NCBI RefSeq assembly: GCF_009689005.1
Contig: NZ_AP021879.1
Location: 4,642,652-4,706,651, forward strand
From: Desulfosarcina ovata subsp. ovata
Lineage (GTDB): Bacteria > Desulfobacterota > Desulfobacteria > Desulfobacterales > Desulfosarcinaceae
DNA length: 64,000 nt
Reading direction: 5' to 3'
A program made the position numbers and the translations under genes. Below, piece by piece: positions 8,826-18,933 of the stretch. Positions within the stretch are counted from its first letter, which is position 1; the number at the start of each line of letters is the position of its first letter. The notes under the pieces were generated by a model, which was not told where the DNA came from, did no database searches, and saw only the letters and a program-made list of their open reading frames with translations.

Positions 8826-10379
8826 ATGAAACTCTTCTCTTTAAAATTTCGTATCTTACTCACTGTGCTGCTTTTGGCGGTGACCATTGGGACAGCGGCC
8901 AATGCATTCGCGGCTGAACAAGAAAAAACGTTTTTGATAACCCCGTTTCAAATCAACTCGGAAGAACCGCTCGATTTTCTTAAAAAGGGGATCGACAAAA
9001 TGCTTGATACACGGCTCACCGAACAAGGGCGGTCAAGGGTTGTGTTTGCACCGGATGTTGAAACAGGCAGCGGGTTCGATGCCGATTATATCATCGATGG
9101 TACTATTTTAATTTTCGGTGCGCAGGTGAGCACGGACGTTAAGCTGATAAACGCGGATACCGGCATGGTTGAGCTGAGCTTCGATGAGACGGGAAGCAAA
9201 AAGGGGGATGTCATCAAGCATGTCGACCTTTTTGCAGATAGCGTCAGAACCCGCATATTGGGACTTTCTCCGGTTGCGGGGCCGGCCACATCGGTTCCAA
9301 CGACTGCAACGGCGCCCGCTGCGCAAGCATTCAATCAAGGGCCGGCCATGCTCTCTTCCCAGGTTATTTGGCGGGGACCGTTTCTGAAAAAAACAATTGA
9401 TAGCCTTCAGGTACAGGACATCGACAATGACGGGAAAGATGAAATCCTCATCCTGGCTGAAAACGTGCTTGAGATTTACCGGCGTGAAGGCGGGCGCCTG
9501 ATGCCGATATCTAAAAATAAAATAGATGAAATCAATGTCCGTTGCTATTTTTTGGACGCCATCGACTTGGATAAGGACGGTCGAAAGGAAATTTGTGTTA
9601 CCGGAGTAAATGAAAGCCAGTTGCGGGCCGCTTCTTCGATTTACCGGTTGGAAAACGGGGAGCTATTGAAGCTGCTGGGGCCGGTAAACTATCTTTTCAG
9701 GGTCGTGGATGCTGCAACGGGTCCCATGCTGCTGGGCCAGAAAACACTGGGAGATGATTCTCGGAAACTGAAAACCCCCGTGGTTGAACTCGAATTTGGG
9801 CAAGGCGGGCAGAGCCTTGTTCCCGCCGGTAAATCCTTTCCTTTTGCCGACAATGTGTTCGGTCTTGCTTTTGGTGATTTCATGAACAACGGGGAGGAGA
9901 TTGCCGCTGTTCTCGACCTTAAGGGGATTATTTCACTCTATTCCCAGGAAGGCAGGGAATTGTACCGGAGCAGTGACGAATATGGCGGGTCCGCCGCCTA
10001 TATTGAATACAAAGGCATGCGTTATAACAAGGACGATGGATTTCAGTTGGATCGCATCTTTTTTCAGCAGCGGATTTTTGCAGCGGACGTGAATGGGGAT
10101 GGGAAGACCGGGTTGGTTGTGGTAAAAAACAGCGACACGGCAAGAGGCCTGCTGACAAGCACACGATTTTACAGGAAGAGTCATATCGATGAACTCCTTT
10201 GGAATGAACTCGGGTTCATCGTTCTGGATAAAGGCCAGAACGTGTCCGGATATATCAGCGATTTCAGCCTTGGCGATACGAATGCAGACGGTAAGACAGA
10301 AGTGGTGTTCTCCGTGGTTTCGCCTGCAAAAATCTTAAAGGACAGCCGAAGCCAGATTTTTTCAAAGCAGAGATCGTAA
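8826..10379 (+). CDS. secreted protein with CsgG/TolB-N-like domain and FG-GAP (VCBS) repeats
   Basis: 517 aa with a signal peptide (to about residue 30). Residues ~35-140 form an alpha/beta domain of the kind seen in TolB-N/CsgG/FlgO-like proteins (LITPFQINSEEPLDFLKKG; ADYIIDGTI). The C-terminal ~350 residues contain FG-GAP type calcium loops: DIDNDGKDEI, DLDKDGRKEI, DVNGDGKTGL, DTNADGKTEV, suggesting a beta-propeller in the periplasm or outer membrane. The neighbouring gene on the other strand (10392-10994) is a paralogue of its N-terminal domain. Function unknown; a cell-envelope role is inferred. Confidence 0.7.
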   Translation: MKLFSLKFRILLTVLLLAVTIGTAANAFAAEQEKTFLITPFQINSEEPLDFLKKGIDKMLDTRLTEQGRSRVVFAPDVETGSGFDADYIIDGTILIFGAQVSTDVKLINADTGMVELSFDETGSKKGDVIKHVDLFADSVRTRILGLSPVAGPATSVPTTATAPAAQAFNQGPAMLSSQVIWRGPFLKKTIDSLQVQDIDNDGKDEILILAENVLEIYRREGGRLMPISKNKIDEINVRCYFLDAIDLDKDGRKEICVTGVNESQLRAASSIYRLENGELLKLLGPVNYLFRVVDAATGPMLLGQKTLGDDSRKLKTPVVELEFGQGGQSLVPAGKSFPFADNVFGLAFGDFMNNGEEIAAVLDLKGIISLYSQEGRELYRSSDEYGGSAAYIEYKGMRYNKDDGFQLDRIFFQQRIFAADVNGDGKTGLVVVKNSDTARGLLTSTRFYRKSHIDELLWNELGFIVLDKGQNVSGYISDFSLGDTNADGKTEVVFSVVSPAKILKDSRSQIFSKQRS

Positions 10380-10391
10380 AATTGATTGGCG

Positions 10392-10994
10392 CTATTGGAC
10401 GCCCTGGTGAAGCAGTTTTTCGGGGTGAATGCGTGGGTTGTATGGTTGTTGCTCGCCCGTTTGCTGCTTCTGCACGTCGCCCGTCCGCCCGGCCACCTCC
10501 CGCCCGAATACCTTGGCATTGATGTCAGTGGCGAATGCATTGATTTTAGGAATCACTTCACCCATGCTAGGGGTTACGGCGAAGAAGGGCAAGGGCCGTT
10601 GCAGGCCGCTGATATCCACCATTTTTGCATCGATGCTTACGCTATCATCGAACACCGTCAAGCTTCCGTAAAGAACATAGTCGGCATAGAGCTTGCCGCC
10701 TACCAGCAAAGCGCGACTCTCTCCTTCAAAATCGGTAACTGAGGCAGCCACTGCTCGGGTTTCATTTTTATTGATCACCTCCACATTGTCCTGCCAGGAC
10801 AGCCGGGATGCAAGCATGTCGAGAACACCTTCCTGAAGAAAGGATAGGTCGCTTTCGGCGATGATATCAAATGGAAGAATCGCCACGCGGGCTGGTGCGG
10901 CAGAGGCAGCGGATTCACCGATGAGAAGCATAAGGGGGAGGGTCAGGAAAAGCAGAAGGGTACGATGCAACGATACTTGAGATTTGTTGTTCAA
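10392..10994 (-). CDS. secreted paralogue of the N-terminal domain of the VCBS protein, no propeller
   Basis: 200 aa with signal peptide (residues 1-33). It aligns with residues ~35-150 of the upstream convergent gene: ILPFDIIAESDLSFLQEG with LITPFQINSEEPLDFLKKG, and ADYVLYGSLTVF with ADYIIDGTILIF. It then stops at HPEKLLHQGVQ, in the linker where the other protein goes on into its FG-GAP region. The two genes converge with only 12 bp between stops. It may be a truncated copy that lost its propeller, or a stand-alone version. Confidence 0.6.
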   Translation of the reverse strand: MNNKSQVSLHRTLLLFLTLPLMLLIGESAASAAPARVAILPFDIIAESDLSFLQEGVLDMLASRLSWQDNVEVINKNETRAVAASVTDFEGESRALLVGGKLYADYVLYGSLTVFDDSVSIDAKMVDISGLQRPLPFFAVTPSMGEVIPKINAFATDINAKVFGREVAGRTGDVQKQQTGEQQPYNPRIHPEKLLHQGVQ

Positions 10995-11150
10995 TGGAGT
11001 CTCCTATTGTTCAGAGCCTTGGCTTTCAACACTTGCTGAACCCATCTGTGCGGAAGAGGCATCTCTGCGAATCGGTTGAACTTTTATATCAATGCCAATG
11101 GGCCTGGATCGCGTAAAGCGGGATTTGGATATATTTCTGACACCCTCACT

Positions 11151-12578
11151 CTACTTTAGCTTCTTCATCAGGATCTCGTTTACCACCTTTGGGTTGGCCT
11201 TGCCTTTGGTTGCCTTCATCACCTGGCCGACGAAAAAGCCGATCAGTTTTTTCTGGCCGCCGCGGTAGCGCTCGACCTCGTCGGGATTGGCCGCAACGAT
11301 CGAATCGATAATGGGATCAATGGTCGATGTGTCGGAGACCTGCACCAATCCCTTTTCCTCCACAATGGCCTTGGCCGGCTTGCCGGTGTCGGCCATGGCT
11401 TCGAATACGGTCTTGGCGATTTTTCCGCTGATCACATCACTATCCAGAAGTTCAAGCAGGCCGGCGAGACCGTCGGGGGTGATGGGGGAGTTCTCGATCT
11501 CCAGGCCCCTGGCGTTGAGCAGGCCCAGTAGGTCGCCCATGATCCAGTTGGCTACGGTTTTGGGCTGGTTGTATGCGGTCAGGCAGGCTTCGAAATAGTC
11601 CGCCAACTCACGGCTTCCGGTCAGAACCCGGGCATCGGCGGCGGGCAAGCCGAAGTCGGCCTCGTAGCGGGCCTTGCGCTGGGCGGGCAGTTCAGGCATC
11701 TCGCCGCGCATGCGTTCGACCCAATTATTGTCGACCACCAGGGGCAAAAGATCCGGGTCGGGGAAGTACCGGTAATCGTGGGCGTCTTCCTTGCCGCGCA
11801 TGGATACGGTCTGGCCTTTATCCGGTTGCCACAGCCGGGTTTCCTGCACGACCTCGCCCCCATCCAGAAGGAGTTCCTTTTGGCGGGCAATTTCGTAATA
11901 CAATGCCTTTTCTACATGCTTGAACGAATTAAGGTTTTTGACTTCGGTGCGGGTGCCGAATTCGGTGGCACCCTTGGGCATGATGGAGACGTTGGCGTCG
12001 CAGCGGAAACTGCCCTCTTCCATGTTGCCGTCGCTGATATCCAGATAGCGCAGGATGGTGCGCAATTGGCGCAGGTATTCTCCGGCGGCCTCGGGGCTGC
12101 GGATATCCGGCTCGCTGACGATTTCCATCAGCGGGGTGCCGGTGCGGTTGAGGTCGACGCGGCTGATGGGACGATCCGGATCGTGGATCAGTTTCCCGGC
12201 ATCCTCTTCCATGTGAATGCGCGTAATGCCGATGCGTAGGGCCTGGCCATCGACGTCGATGTCCAGGTGGCCGCCCGTGGCGATGGGCAGTTCGTACTGA
12301 GAAATCTGGTATCCCTTGGGCAGGTCCGGATAGAAATAGTTTTTGCGGGCGAAGCGGCTTTCCGATTGCACGGTGCAACCCGTGGCCAGGGCCATTTTAA
12401 TGGTGTAGTCGACCACTTTTTTGTTCAACACCGGCAAGGACCCGGGCATCCCCAGGCATACCGGGCAGGTGTGCGTATTGGGGGGGGCACCAAAGGCGGT
12501 CGAACAGCTGCAGAAAATTTTGGTGCGGGTTTTCAGTTGGGCGTGGACTTCAAGGCCGATGACAGGGATAAATTCCAT
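11151..12578 (-). CDS. gatB: aspartyl/glutamyl-tRNA amidotransferase subunit B
   Basis: 475 aa, the normal GatB length. The N-terminus [23 protein letters not shown] is the family signature; zinc-site cysteines occur in CSCSTAF and [26 protein letters not shown] is the core ammonia-channel/kinase region; and the C-terminal YqeY-like tail domain is present. GatCAB converts Glu-tRNA-Gln and Asp-tRNA-Asn to the amides. gatC and gatA are not adjacent. The start at 12578 fits the family; the frame stays open upstream to 12665 but adds 29 unrelated residues. The ribosome site is weak, so the start is less certain than the gene. Confidence 0.94.
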   Translation of the reverse strand: MEFIPVIGLEVHAQLKTRTKIFCSCSTAFGAPPNTHTCPVCLGMPGSLPVLNKKVVDYTIKMALATGCTVQSESRFARKNYFYPDLPKGYQISQYELPIATGGHLDIDVDGQALRIGITRIHMEEDAGKLIHDPDRPISRVDLNRTGTPLMEIVSEPDIRSPEAAGEYLRQLRTILRYLDISDGNMEEGSFRCDANVSIMPKGATEFGTRTEVKNLNSFKHVEKALYYEIARQKELLLDGGEVVQETRLWQPDKGQTVSMRGKEDAHDYRYFPDPDLLPLVVDNNWVERMRGEMPELPAQRKARYEADFGLPAADARVLTGSRELADYFEACLTAYNQPKTVANWIMGDLLGLLNARGLEIENSPITPDGLAGLLELLDSDVISGKIAKTVFEAMADTGKPAKAIVEEKGLVQVSDTSTIDPIIDSIVAANPDEVERYRGGQKKLIGFFVGQVMKATKGKANPKVVNEILMKKLK

Positions 12579-12870
12579 CTGATCTGTCCATGTTGGTTGC
12601 GAATTCATCATCGAATGGGTATCAATACTTCCATAATCGCGTGTAAAGGCATGCATTATCACCAACGGCAGGGATTGTAAAGGATGCTGTGAGTGGGGGA
12701 CAAGCGGGGTTGCGACCGCCTGAAATGATGAGTCTTAACGGTTTGTCGGCACCGATATTTATGCTATGTTAATTATCAAACTACTGCCGAAGACGGGCGC
12801 AAGAACAAGCAATTTTGTTCAATTAATAAAATTCCCGATCCTTATCCCCCCAAACATAAGGAGAATCGAT

Positions 12871-13647
12871 ATGCCAGAAAGCGTTTTGGTTGCATCTCTG
12901 GATCATCACATCGGTGAAATTACCCTCAATCGTCCGAGTAGTCTCAACACCTTCACCCTCACCCTGGCATCGGAACTGAACCAGGCGCTACTTCAACTGG
13001 ATGGGGACCCGGCGGTGCGGGTGCTCATTATCAAGGGTGCGGGCAAAGCTTTTTGCGCGGGTATCGATGTGTCCGATTTCTCGGATAAAAGCACCATGGA
13101 TTACCGCGAATGGATCGAGTGCATGGAAACGCCCCTGGTGACCATCAGCCGGATGAAAAAACCGGTCATCGCCCAGGTCCATGGGGTGGCGGCCGCCAAT
13201 GGGGCTGGCCTGGTGGCGGCCGCTGACCTGGCCATCGCCGCTGAGACGGCCGGTATGGGGCTGACCGCGATCAACGTTGGGCTGAATTGCGTGGGCCCGG
13301 TGGTTCCGGTTTCCCGCTCGGTGGGGCGCAAACGGGCCATGGAGCTGTTGCTTTACGGTGAGTTGATCAAGGCGCCGCAAGCGCTGGATATGGGGCTTGT
13401 CAACAAAGTGGTCCCGGCCGCCGACCTGGAGATGGAAGCCCGTCGCTGGGCCGCCGTACTGGCTGCCAAAAGCCCGCTTGCCGTGCAGAATGCCAAATCG
13501 GCGTTTTATGCCGCCGCCGACCTCGAGTACGACAAGGCCTTCAATTACATGAATGAAGCCTTTGCCCGGCTCTGCTCCACAGCTGATGCCAAGGAGGGGG
13601 TGTCGGCATTTTTGGAAAAGCGGACACCGACGTGGAAGGAGAAGTAA
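12871..13647 (+). CDS. enoyl-CoA hydratase/isomerase family protein lacking both catalytic Glu
   Basis: 258-aa crotonase-fold protein; the ATG at 12871 follows AAGGAGAATCGAT. The CoA-binding/oxyanion segment is recognisable (GAGKAFCAGIDVSDFS). At the two positions where hydratases carry Glu (GGGxEL and PEIxxG) this protein reads NGAGL (Gly) and LTAIN (Ala). A hydration reaction is therefore unlikely; an isomerase, thioesterase-like, or other crotonase role is possible. A possible promoter is TTGTCG (12743) - 16 - TATGTT (12765). No operon partner is evident. Confidence 0.75.
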   Translation: MPESVLVASLDHHIGEITLNRPSSLNTFTLTLASELNQALLQLDGDPAVRVLIIKGAGKAFCAGIDVSDFSDKSTMDYREWIECMETPLVTISRMKKPVIAQVHGVAAANGAGLVAAADLAIAAETAGMGLTAINVGLNCVGPVVPVSRSVGRKRAMELLLYGELIKAPQALDMGLVNKVVPAADLEMEARRWAAVLAAKSPLAVQNAKSAFYAAADLEYDKAFNYMNEAFARLCSTADAKEGVSAFLEKRTPTWKEK

Positions 13648-13669
13648 ATACTGAAGGACAGGCCCTCAT

Positions 13670-14050
13670 TCAGGGACAATACATATCTGTTCCCGCCACC
13701 TTGGCTTGAATGCTCTGATCCCCGCCAAATTCAAGGCTCACTTTGCATGGCGGCCTTCCGAACGTGGCCGTCAGCAGCTCGTATCTGCTGTGACTGCATC
13801 GGGGGGCGCCGATGATCCGCTTGTCACCCGGGGTCAAGGGCAAAACCATAAGGATGTCGCCCTCATCGCTGCAGGTGCCGTTGATTCGAAGCTGCCCGCT
13901 GACGTATTCGCAGGTATCGATGGTCGCATGGGATATTTTCATGTAGGGATTTTGGACATCGCTGATGTCAAAGTCCCTTTTTTCATCATTGCATCCCATC
14001 AACAGCAAAAGCATCCCTGCCAGAAAAATTTTTTTCGGTTCAACACGCAT
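13670..14050 (-). CDS. small predicted lipoprotein
   Basis: 126 aa. The N-terminus has a lipobox LLLLMGC with Cys20, followed by charged residues NDEKRD. The mature part has several cysteines (DTCEY, GTCSDEG, PRCSHS, PPCKV, MYCP), suggesting disulfides in the periplasm or outer membrane. It converges with the crotonase gene. No family recognised. Confidence 0.55.
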   Translation of the reverse strand: MRVEPKKIFLAGMLLLLMGCNDEKRDFDISDVQNPYMKISHATIDTCEYVSGQLRINGTCSDEGDILMVLPLTPGDKRIIGAPRCSHSRYELLTATFGRPPCKVSLEFGGDQSIQAKVAGTDMYCP

Positions 14051-14505
14051 GTTTTTGATTTTTCACTCTTTGTGTTTGAGGCCGATTGCCGCCCATGACC
14101 TGCCGCCTGAAAGACATGTCGGCGTTCTTCAGGAATTCTTAACGCCTGAGTGTGATTTCGCCGGTGATTCGAACTGGCCACCACAACCAGTGAATGCGTG
14201 TCAGGTCGTCCGTCTTTCACCCTCCGGGATTTGTCAGCAAGGTCGATGCCATTTGTCAATGATATTATATTTCATTTGAATACAGATGCTTTTACTTGGG
14301 CGTGCGCTTTTGGTCGGTGGATTTGACGCAGAATGTCAATTGTCGTTACAAAAAACGGCCGGCCGAAACAATTTGCCATTATCTAAATCGAAAAATAATA
14401 AAAGTAATGAAATGTATTTGACACAAGCAAAATAAGAATTACGGTTTGTCTATCAAAAAATCACCGGTGTGGATCGCCGCACCGGTAAACAGGAGGAGAC
14501 AAACC
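14051..14505. other. intergenic upstream of dnaK
   Basis: 455 bp without a supported gene. It becomes AT-rich towards dnaK. I saw neither a CIRCE element nor a sigma-32 type promoter. Confidence 0.5.
14418..14445 (+). promoter_or_regulatory. candidate dnaK promoter
   Basis: TTGACA (14418-14423), 16 bases, TACGGT (14440-14445), about 60 bases before the dnaK ATG. The -35 is perfect, the -10 poor. Confidence 0.35.
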
Positions 14506-16419
14506 ATGAGTAAAACCATCGGAATCGATCTGGGAACAACCAATTCATGTGTTGCCATTATGGACGGCGGCGATGCATTGGTAATCAACAATGCCGACGG
14601 CGGGCGGACCACCCCGTCAATGGTGGCCATTACCGGCAGCGCAGAACGCCTGGTGGGGCAGGTGGCCAAGCGCCAGGCGGTGACCAACCCGCAGAATACG
14701 GTTTTTGGCGTAAAACGGCTGATTGGCCGCAAGTACGATGCCCCTGAAGTGAGCAACGACAGGAAAAACCTGCCCTACGAGATCAGCCCGGCGGACAACG
14801 GTGACGTACGGATCACCTTGAATGGGCGTCAATACAGCCCGGCGGAGATCTCTTCGTATATTCTGGCCGATCTCAAAAAATCCGCCGAGGCCTACCTGGG
14901 AGAAACGATCACCGACGCCGTCATTACCGTGCCGGCCTATTTCAATGACAGCCAGCGCCAGGCCACCAAAGACGCCGGCAAGATCGCCGGCTTGAATGTT
15001 CAACGGATCATCAACGAACCCACGGCAGCCTCACTGGCCTATGGCCTGGACAAGAAGAAAGAAGAAAAAATCGCCGTTTTCGACCTGGGCGGCGGCACGT
15101 TTGATGTCTCCATCATGGAGATCGGCGACGGTGTCTTCGAGGTCAAGGCCACCAATGGCGACACCCATCTGGGTGGAGAGGATTTCGACCTGCGCCTGAT
15201 CGACTACCTGGCCGACGAATTCAAACGGGAGCAGGGAATCGATTTGCGTGGTGACAAGATGGCCCTGCAGCGCCTCAAGGAAGCCGCCGAAAAAGCCAAA
15301 ATGGAACTCTCCAGCGCCATGGAGACGGATATCAATCTGCCATTTATTACCGCCGATGCCAGCGGCCCCAAACATTTGAATGTCAAGGTTACCCGAGCCA
15401 AACTGGAATCCCTGGTGGATGATCTCCTGAAGCGCCTGGAGGGTCCTTGCCAAACGGCCCTCAAGGACGCCGGATTTTCCGGCAGCGACATCAACGAGGT
15501 TATTCTGGTGGGGGGCATGACCCGCATGCCGGCCGTACAGCAGCGTGTGAAGACGATTTTCGGCAAGGAACCCAACAAAGGTGTCAACCCCGATGAGGTG
15601 GTGGCCATGGGGGCCGCGATTCAGGGCGCCGTTCTGGAAGGCGATGTCAGCGATGTGCTGCTGCTGGATGTGACGCCGCTCTCCCTGGGGATCGAGACCC
15701 TGGGCGGCGTGATGACCAAGTTGATCCAGAAAAACACGACCATTCCCACCCGTCAGAGCCAGGTTTTCTCCACGGCCGAGGATAACCAGCCGGCGGTGAC
15801 GGTGCATGTGCTCCAGGGTGAGCGGGAAATGGCCGGTGACAACAAGACCCTTGGCCGTTTCGAACTCACCGGTATCCCGCCGGCACCGCGGGGCACCCCA
15901 CAAATTGAGGTGACCTTTGACATCGATGCCAACGGTATCGTGGAGGTTTCGGCCAAGGACAATGCCAGCGGAAAGGCCCAAAGCATTCGGATTACCTCCT
16001 CATCGGGTCTCTCCAAGGAAGAGATCGAGCGCTTGGTCAAGGACGCGGAACTGAATGCCGATGCCGACCAGCGGAAGAAAGAACGGGTCGAGGTTAAGAA
16101 TCATGCCGATGCCCTGATCTACCAGACCCAGAAGTCCATGGACGAGATGGGGGCCAATGTGGACGGCGCCCTGCGCATGGAGATCGACGATGCCGTGGCC
16201 AATCTCAAACAGGCTCTCAAAGGTGACGACACCGACCAGATCCGTACGCTGACCGAGGTGCTCACGCGCGCTTCGCATAAGCTGGCGGAATCCGTGTACC
16301 AACAGCAGGCCGGCCCGAAGGGCGATGGATCGCAGGCCGGGCAGGGCGGTGGCCAGGCACGGTCGAACGCCTCCAAGGATGACGATGTGGTTGATGCCGA
16401 GTTCCAGGAAGTGGCATAA
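14506..16419 (+). CDS. dnaK: chaperone DnaK (Hsp70)
   Basis: 637 aa cytoplasmic ATP-dependent chaperone. Signatures: [17 protein letters not shown] at the N-terminus, [27 protein letters not shown], the substrate domain from about residue 390, and a C-terminal tail ending [13 protein letters not shown], close to the E. coli EEVKD-type acidic end. AGGAGG precedes the ATG. grpE and dnaJ are not adjacent; the gene stands alone between its promoter region and a terminator. Confidence 0.98.
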   Translation: MSKTIGIDLGTTNSCVAIMDGGDALVINNADGGRTTPSMVAITGSAERLVGQVAKRQAVTNPQNTVFGVKRLIGRKYDAPEVSNDRKNLPYEISPADNGDVRITLNGRQYSPAEISSYILADLKKSAEAYLGETITDAVITVPAYFNDSQRQATKDAGKIAGLNVQRIINEPTAASLAYGLDKKKEEKIAVFDLGGGTFDVSIMEIGDGVFEVKATNGDTHLGGEDFDLRLIDYLADEFKREQGIDLRGDKMALQRLKEAAEKAKMELSSAMETDINLPFITADASGPKHLNVKVTRAKLESLVDDLLKRLEGPCQTALKDAGFSGSDINEVILVGGMTRMPAVQQRVKTIFGKEPNKGVNPDEVVAMGAAIQGAVLEGDVSDVLLLDVTPLSLGIETLGGVMTKLIQKNTTIPTRQSQVFSTAEDNQPAVTVHVLQGEREMAGDNKTLGRFELTGIPPAPRGTPQIEVTFDIDANGIVEVSAKDNASGKAQSIRITSSSGLSKEEIERLVKDAELNADADQRKKERVEVKNHADALIYQTQKSMDEMGANVDGALRMEIDDAVANLKQALKGDDTDQIRTLTEVLTRASHKLAESVYQQQAGPKGDGSQAGQGGGQARSNASKDDDVVDAEFQEVA

Positions 16420-16425
16420 TTCAAC

Positions 16426-16455
16426 AGGCCGGGCAATTTGCCCGGCCTTTTGTTT
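16426..16455 (+). terminator. dnaK terminator
   Basis: AGGCCGGGC-AATTT-GCCCGGCCT followed by TTTGTTT. Confidence 0.92.
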
Positions 16456-16584
16456 AATGGGGCCTCAATGACAGCTATCATTGGCTGCTACGAGTACCAA
16501 TGCCTTGAACCTACCGGTGGAGGGTGGTATACACGGCACATGCCGATATCACCGACCCAATTCCTCCCAATGCATGAGGCAACG

Positions 16585-17022
16585 ATGAAAAAATGGACTC
16601 CACTGCTCCTGCTGGCCACCCTGCTTCTTCTCACGCTCGGATGCAGCAAGAAACACGGGCCCGAACCGATTGTGATTCCCAAGGATGCCACCAAAATGGA
16701 GGTCTCCTTTACCTGGGCGGGCATCGACACCTGTACCCATGATTCGCCTGAAATCCAGGTGACCCGTGTTCCCGCAGGCACCGTGGAATTGCAGGTCCGA
16801 CTCAAGGATACCAATGAGCCGGCCTGGAATCACGGGGGCGGCAAGGTAGCCTATGACGGGTCGGGAACGATTTCTGCCGGTGCCCTCAACCGGGGGTATA
16901 ACGGTCCTTGCCCGCCCTGGGACCAGAGTCACAAATACGAATTTTCGGTCATGGCCGTGGATGATCAGGGGACGATCATCGGATTCGGCAAGGCCCGGCA
17001 GCTTTTTCCACCCAAAAACTGA
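16585..17022 (+). CDS. predicted lipoprotein, PEBP/YbhB-like
   Basis: 145 aa. Signal peptide with lipobox LLTLGC. The mature part resembles the phosphatidylethanolamine-binding (YbhB/Raf inhibitor) fold: VELQVRLKDTNEPAWNHGGG and the ligand-site segment YNGPCPPWDQSHKYEFSV, like the GPCPP..HxY motif of that family. It starts at the third in-frame ATG, with GAGG 6 bases upstream. A role cannot be assigned; bacterial members are mostly uncharacterised. Confidence 0.65.
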   Translation: MKKWTPLLLLATLLLLTLGCSKKHGPEPIVIPKDATKMEVSFTWAGIDTCTHDSPEIQVTRVPAGTVELQVRLKDTNEPAWNHGGGKVAYDGSGTISAGALNRGYNGPCPPWDQSHKYEFSVMAVDDQGTIIGFGKARQLFPPKN

Positions 17023-17112
17023 CGGATTCGAAAAACCGAATTTCGAATGATTGAGAATCCGTCGGAACTGTGAATTTTACAATTTCATCAAGAATTGATT
17101 ATTTTTTGCCAG

Positions 17113-17140
17113 AAAGCCGGGCGGTTGCCCGGCTTTTCAT
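17113..17140. terminator. bidirectional terminator between lipoprotein and perR
   Basis: AAAGCCGGGC-GGTT-GCCCGGCTTTT with T-rich flank on one side and A-rich on the other; it can serve both converging genes. Confidence 0.88.
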
Positions 17141-17592
17141 TTTGATCCCTGATTTTTCTTGGCCTGACAGTCCGGGCAGACACCAAAAAAATCGAGGCGA
17201 TGGCGGGTGATGGTAAATCCGGTTTCGCGCATCAGTTCCGCGGTCATGTTTGAAAGCGCCGCAATATCCGGATCGAGGATTTTTTTACAGACCGTACAGA
17301 CCACGTGGGGATGATCGTAGGGTTTGTTGCCGTCGTAACGGTTGCTGTCGTCACTGAATCCCAGTTCCAGGACCTGATTAAGTTCCTTGAGAACCGAGAT
17401 ATTTTTGTAGACGGTGGCCAGGCTGGTGGTGGGGAAGTCCGGTTTGACCTGGGCGTAGATGGCTTCGACGCTGGGATGACCTTTGCTTTCCGCCAGTATT
17501 CTTAGGATGGCCAGGCGTTGGGGGGTGATGCGGTACTGGTTTTCACGCAAGGCGGCAACCATTTTGTGCAGTCGGATTTCAGGATCGGACAT
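17137..17592 (-). CDS. perR: Fur-family peroxide regulator, PerR-like
   Basis: 151 aa. N-terminal winged helix (ITPQRLAILRIL...SLATVYKNISVLKE), then the metal domain DHPHVVCTVCKKILD and a C-terminal CPDC. Two CxxC pairs give the structural zinc site. At the position that separates PerR (Asp) from Fur (Glu), eight residues after the first Cys of CTVC, this protein has Asp, and the N-terminal His (GHPSVEAIY) is kept; both support peroxide sensing. Neighbours (flavoprotein, rhodanese-ferritin fusion, rubrerythrin-like gene) agree. The start is uncertain (17592 or 17616); neither has a strong ribosome site. Confidence 0.8.
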   Translation of the reverse strand: MSDPEIRLHKMVAALRENQYRITPQRLAILRILAESKGHPSVEAIYAQVKPDFPTTSLATVYKNISVLKELNQVLELGFSDDSNRYDGNKPYDHPHVVCTVCKKILDPDIAALSNMTAELMRETGFTITRHRLDFFGVCPDCQAKKNQGSK

Positions 17593-17809
17593 GGGCGTGC
17601 CATCTTTCGGGTGCATGTTTTTAAAAGAAAACCACTTTCCGCTAATAGCAAGTCGGCATTTTGCTGTCAATGGTCAGCAATAAAGGTGGCTTCCAATTGA
17701 CAAGATCAACCGGCATGCCAAATTTATATGAGAATGAATCTTAACAACATCTGCCCGGATATTCAATTCAGAGCAACTGATGGGGTAGACCAGCGCCAGC
17801 CAGGTGCCC

Positions 17810-18922
17810 TTATTCGATGGCCTGGAATTGACGCATGAACTTTCGATCGATGTAGTCCTTGACGATAAACGCCGGCCGGCCGCCAAACTCCAGCCAGCGT
17901 TTTTTCAGGACACCGGTCCGTCCGCCCAGATTGAAGATCAACAAGTAATCCCCGCCCGGATCGAACGGCATCAGATCACGGCCCTCCAGCCGGGCCAGGA
18001 GATTGTGATACAGCACCGGATTTTCGCGTACGGCGTAAACGCCCACCTTGTCCAGCGGCTGTTTTTGGAAGTAGATGCAGTCACCACCACCGAAAATATC
18101 CGGGTGCTGGGTGCTTTGCAGAAACGGGTTGACCCGCAAACCGCCGTCCGGCCCGGTGGCGATGCCGGAATCCGCAAAAATCGGTGACGGCCGCACGCCC
18201 AGGGCCAGGAAGATGAAGTCCGCGGCCAGGGTCTCACCACCGTCCAGGGTGACGGTGTTTGAGGAGATGGCGCGCACATACCCGCCTTCGCGCATGACAA
18301 CGCCCCGGCGGCGCAGGCTGCCCATGATCCGGTGTCGGATCGAGTCGCTGAAGCGGCCCATGAAGGTGCGGCCGGCGCAGACGGTGATCCGGGGCATCGT
18401 TTTCCCGGTATCTCTGGCCAGTTGCCAGACATTGCCGGCGACTTCGGCCGCTGAGGGTCCGCCGCCGACAATCACCACTTGCGTCTGGTGCCGTTCGAAA
18501 TGATCCACAAGGCGTCGTTTGGCTTCCATGAGCCGTTCGATGGGTTTGACCGTAAAAATATCCGTGGGATCCCCGTCAATGGGTGGCTTTGGCACCTGGC
18601 TGCCCGCATTGCAGGAAAGCACGTCGTAGGGCACGCTGCCGCCGCTTTCGAGCATGACCATTTTTTTCTGGGGCTCGATGCGTACGGCCTTGTCGCGGAC
18701 GAAGGTTCCGCCCTGTTTTTCGACCACATGGCGGGTGGCGAAACGAATCTGTTCGGGACGGTAGGTACCCGAAAGCATTCCCGGTCCCATTCCCGAATAA
18801 TAGTGCTCGTCCGATGGGCCGACAACGGTGACGTCAATGCCTTTGGCGGTGATGGCCCCAAGGTTGGCCAGGGTAACCATGTGGGCGTGGCCGCCGCCGA
18901 TGAGAACCAGTTTTTTTTGCAT
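17810..18922 (-). CDS. NAD(P)/FAD-dependent oxidoreductase (NDH-2/SQR-like)
   Basis: 370-aa two-dinucleotide-fold flavoprotein. FAD motif LVLIGGGHAHMVTL at the N-terminus, a second Rossmann site VVIVGGGPSAAEVAG near residue 150, and a C-terminal FAD contact (IFGGGDCIYF). The SDEHYYSGMGPGMLSG segment is typical of the group related to the flavoprotein part of SelD fusions. It lies 11 bp downstream of the rhodanese-ferritin gene in the same direction, so it probably works in the same redox or sulfur response. Electron acceptor unknown. Confidence 0.78.
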   Translation of the reverse strand: MQKKLVLIGGGHAHMVTLANLGAITAKGIDVTVVGPSDEHYYSGMGPGMLSGTYRPEQIRFATRHVVEKQGGTFVRDKAVRIEPQKKMVMLESGGSVPYDVLSCNAGSQVPKPPIDGDPTDIFTVKPIERLMEAKRRLVDHFERHQTQVVIVGGGPSAAEVAGNVWQLARDTGKTMPRITVCAGRTFMGRFSDSIRHRIMGSLRRRGVVMREGGYVRAISSNTVTLDGGETLAADFIFLALGVRPSPIFADSGIATGPDGGLRVNPFLQSTQHPDIFGGGDCIYFQKQPLDKVGVYAVRENPVLYHNLLARLEGRDLMPFDPGGDYLLIFNLGGRTGVLKKRWLEFGGRPAFIVKDYIDRKFMRQFQAIE

Positions 18923-18933
18923 TGTAATTCCTT

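Noticed and set aside
17725-17748. Fur/PerR box near the perR gene (ATGAGAATGAATCTTA)
   Set aside because: Only a partial match to the inverted-repeat consensus and not positioned at a clear promoter.
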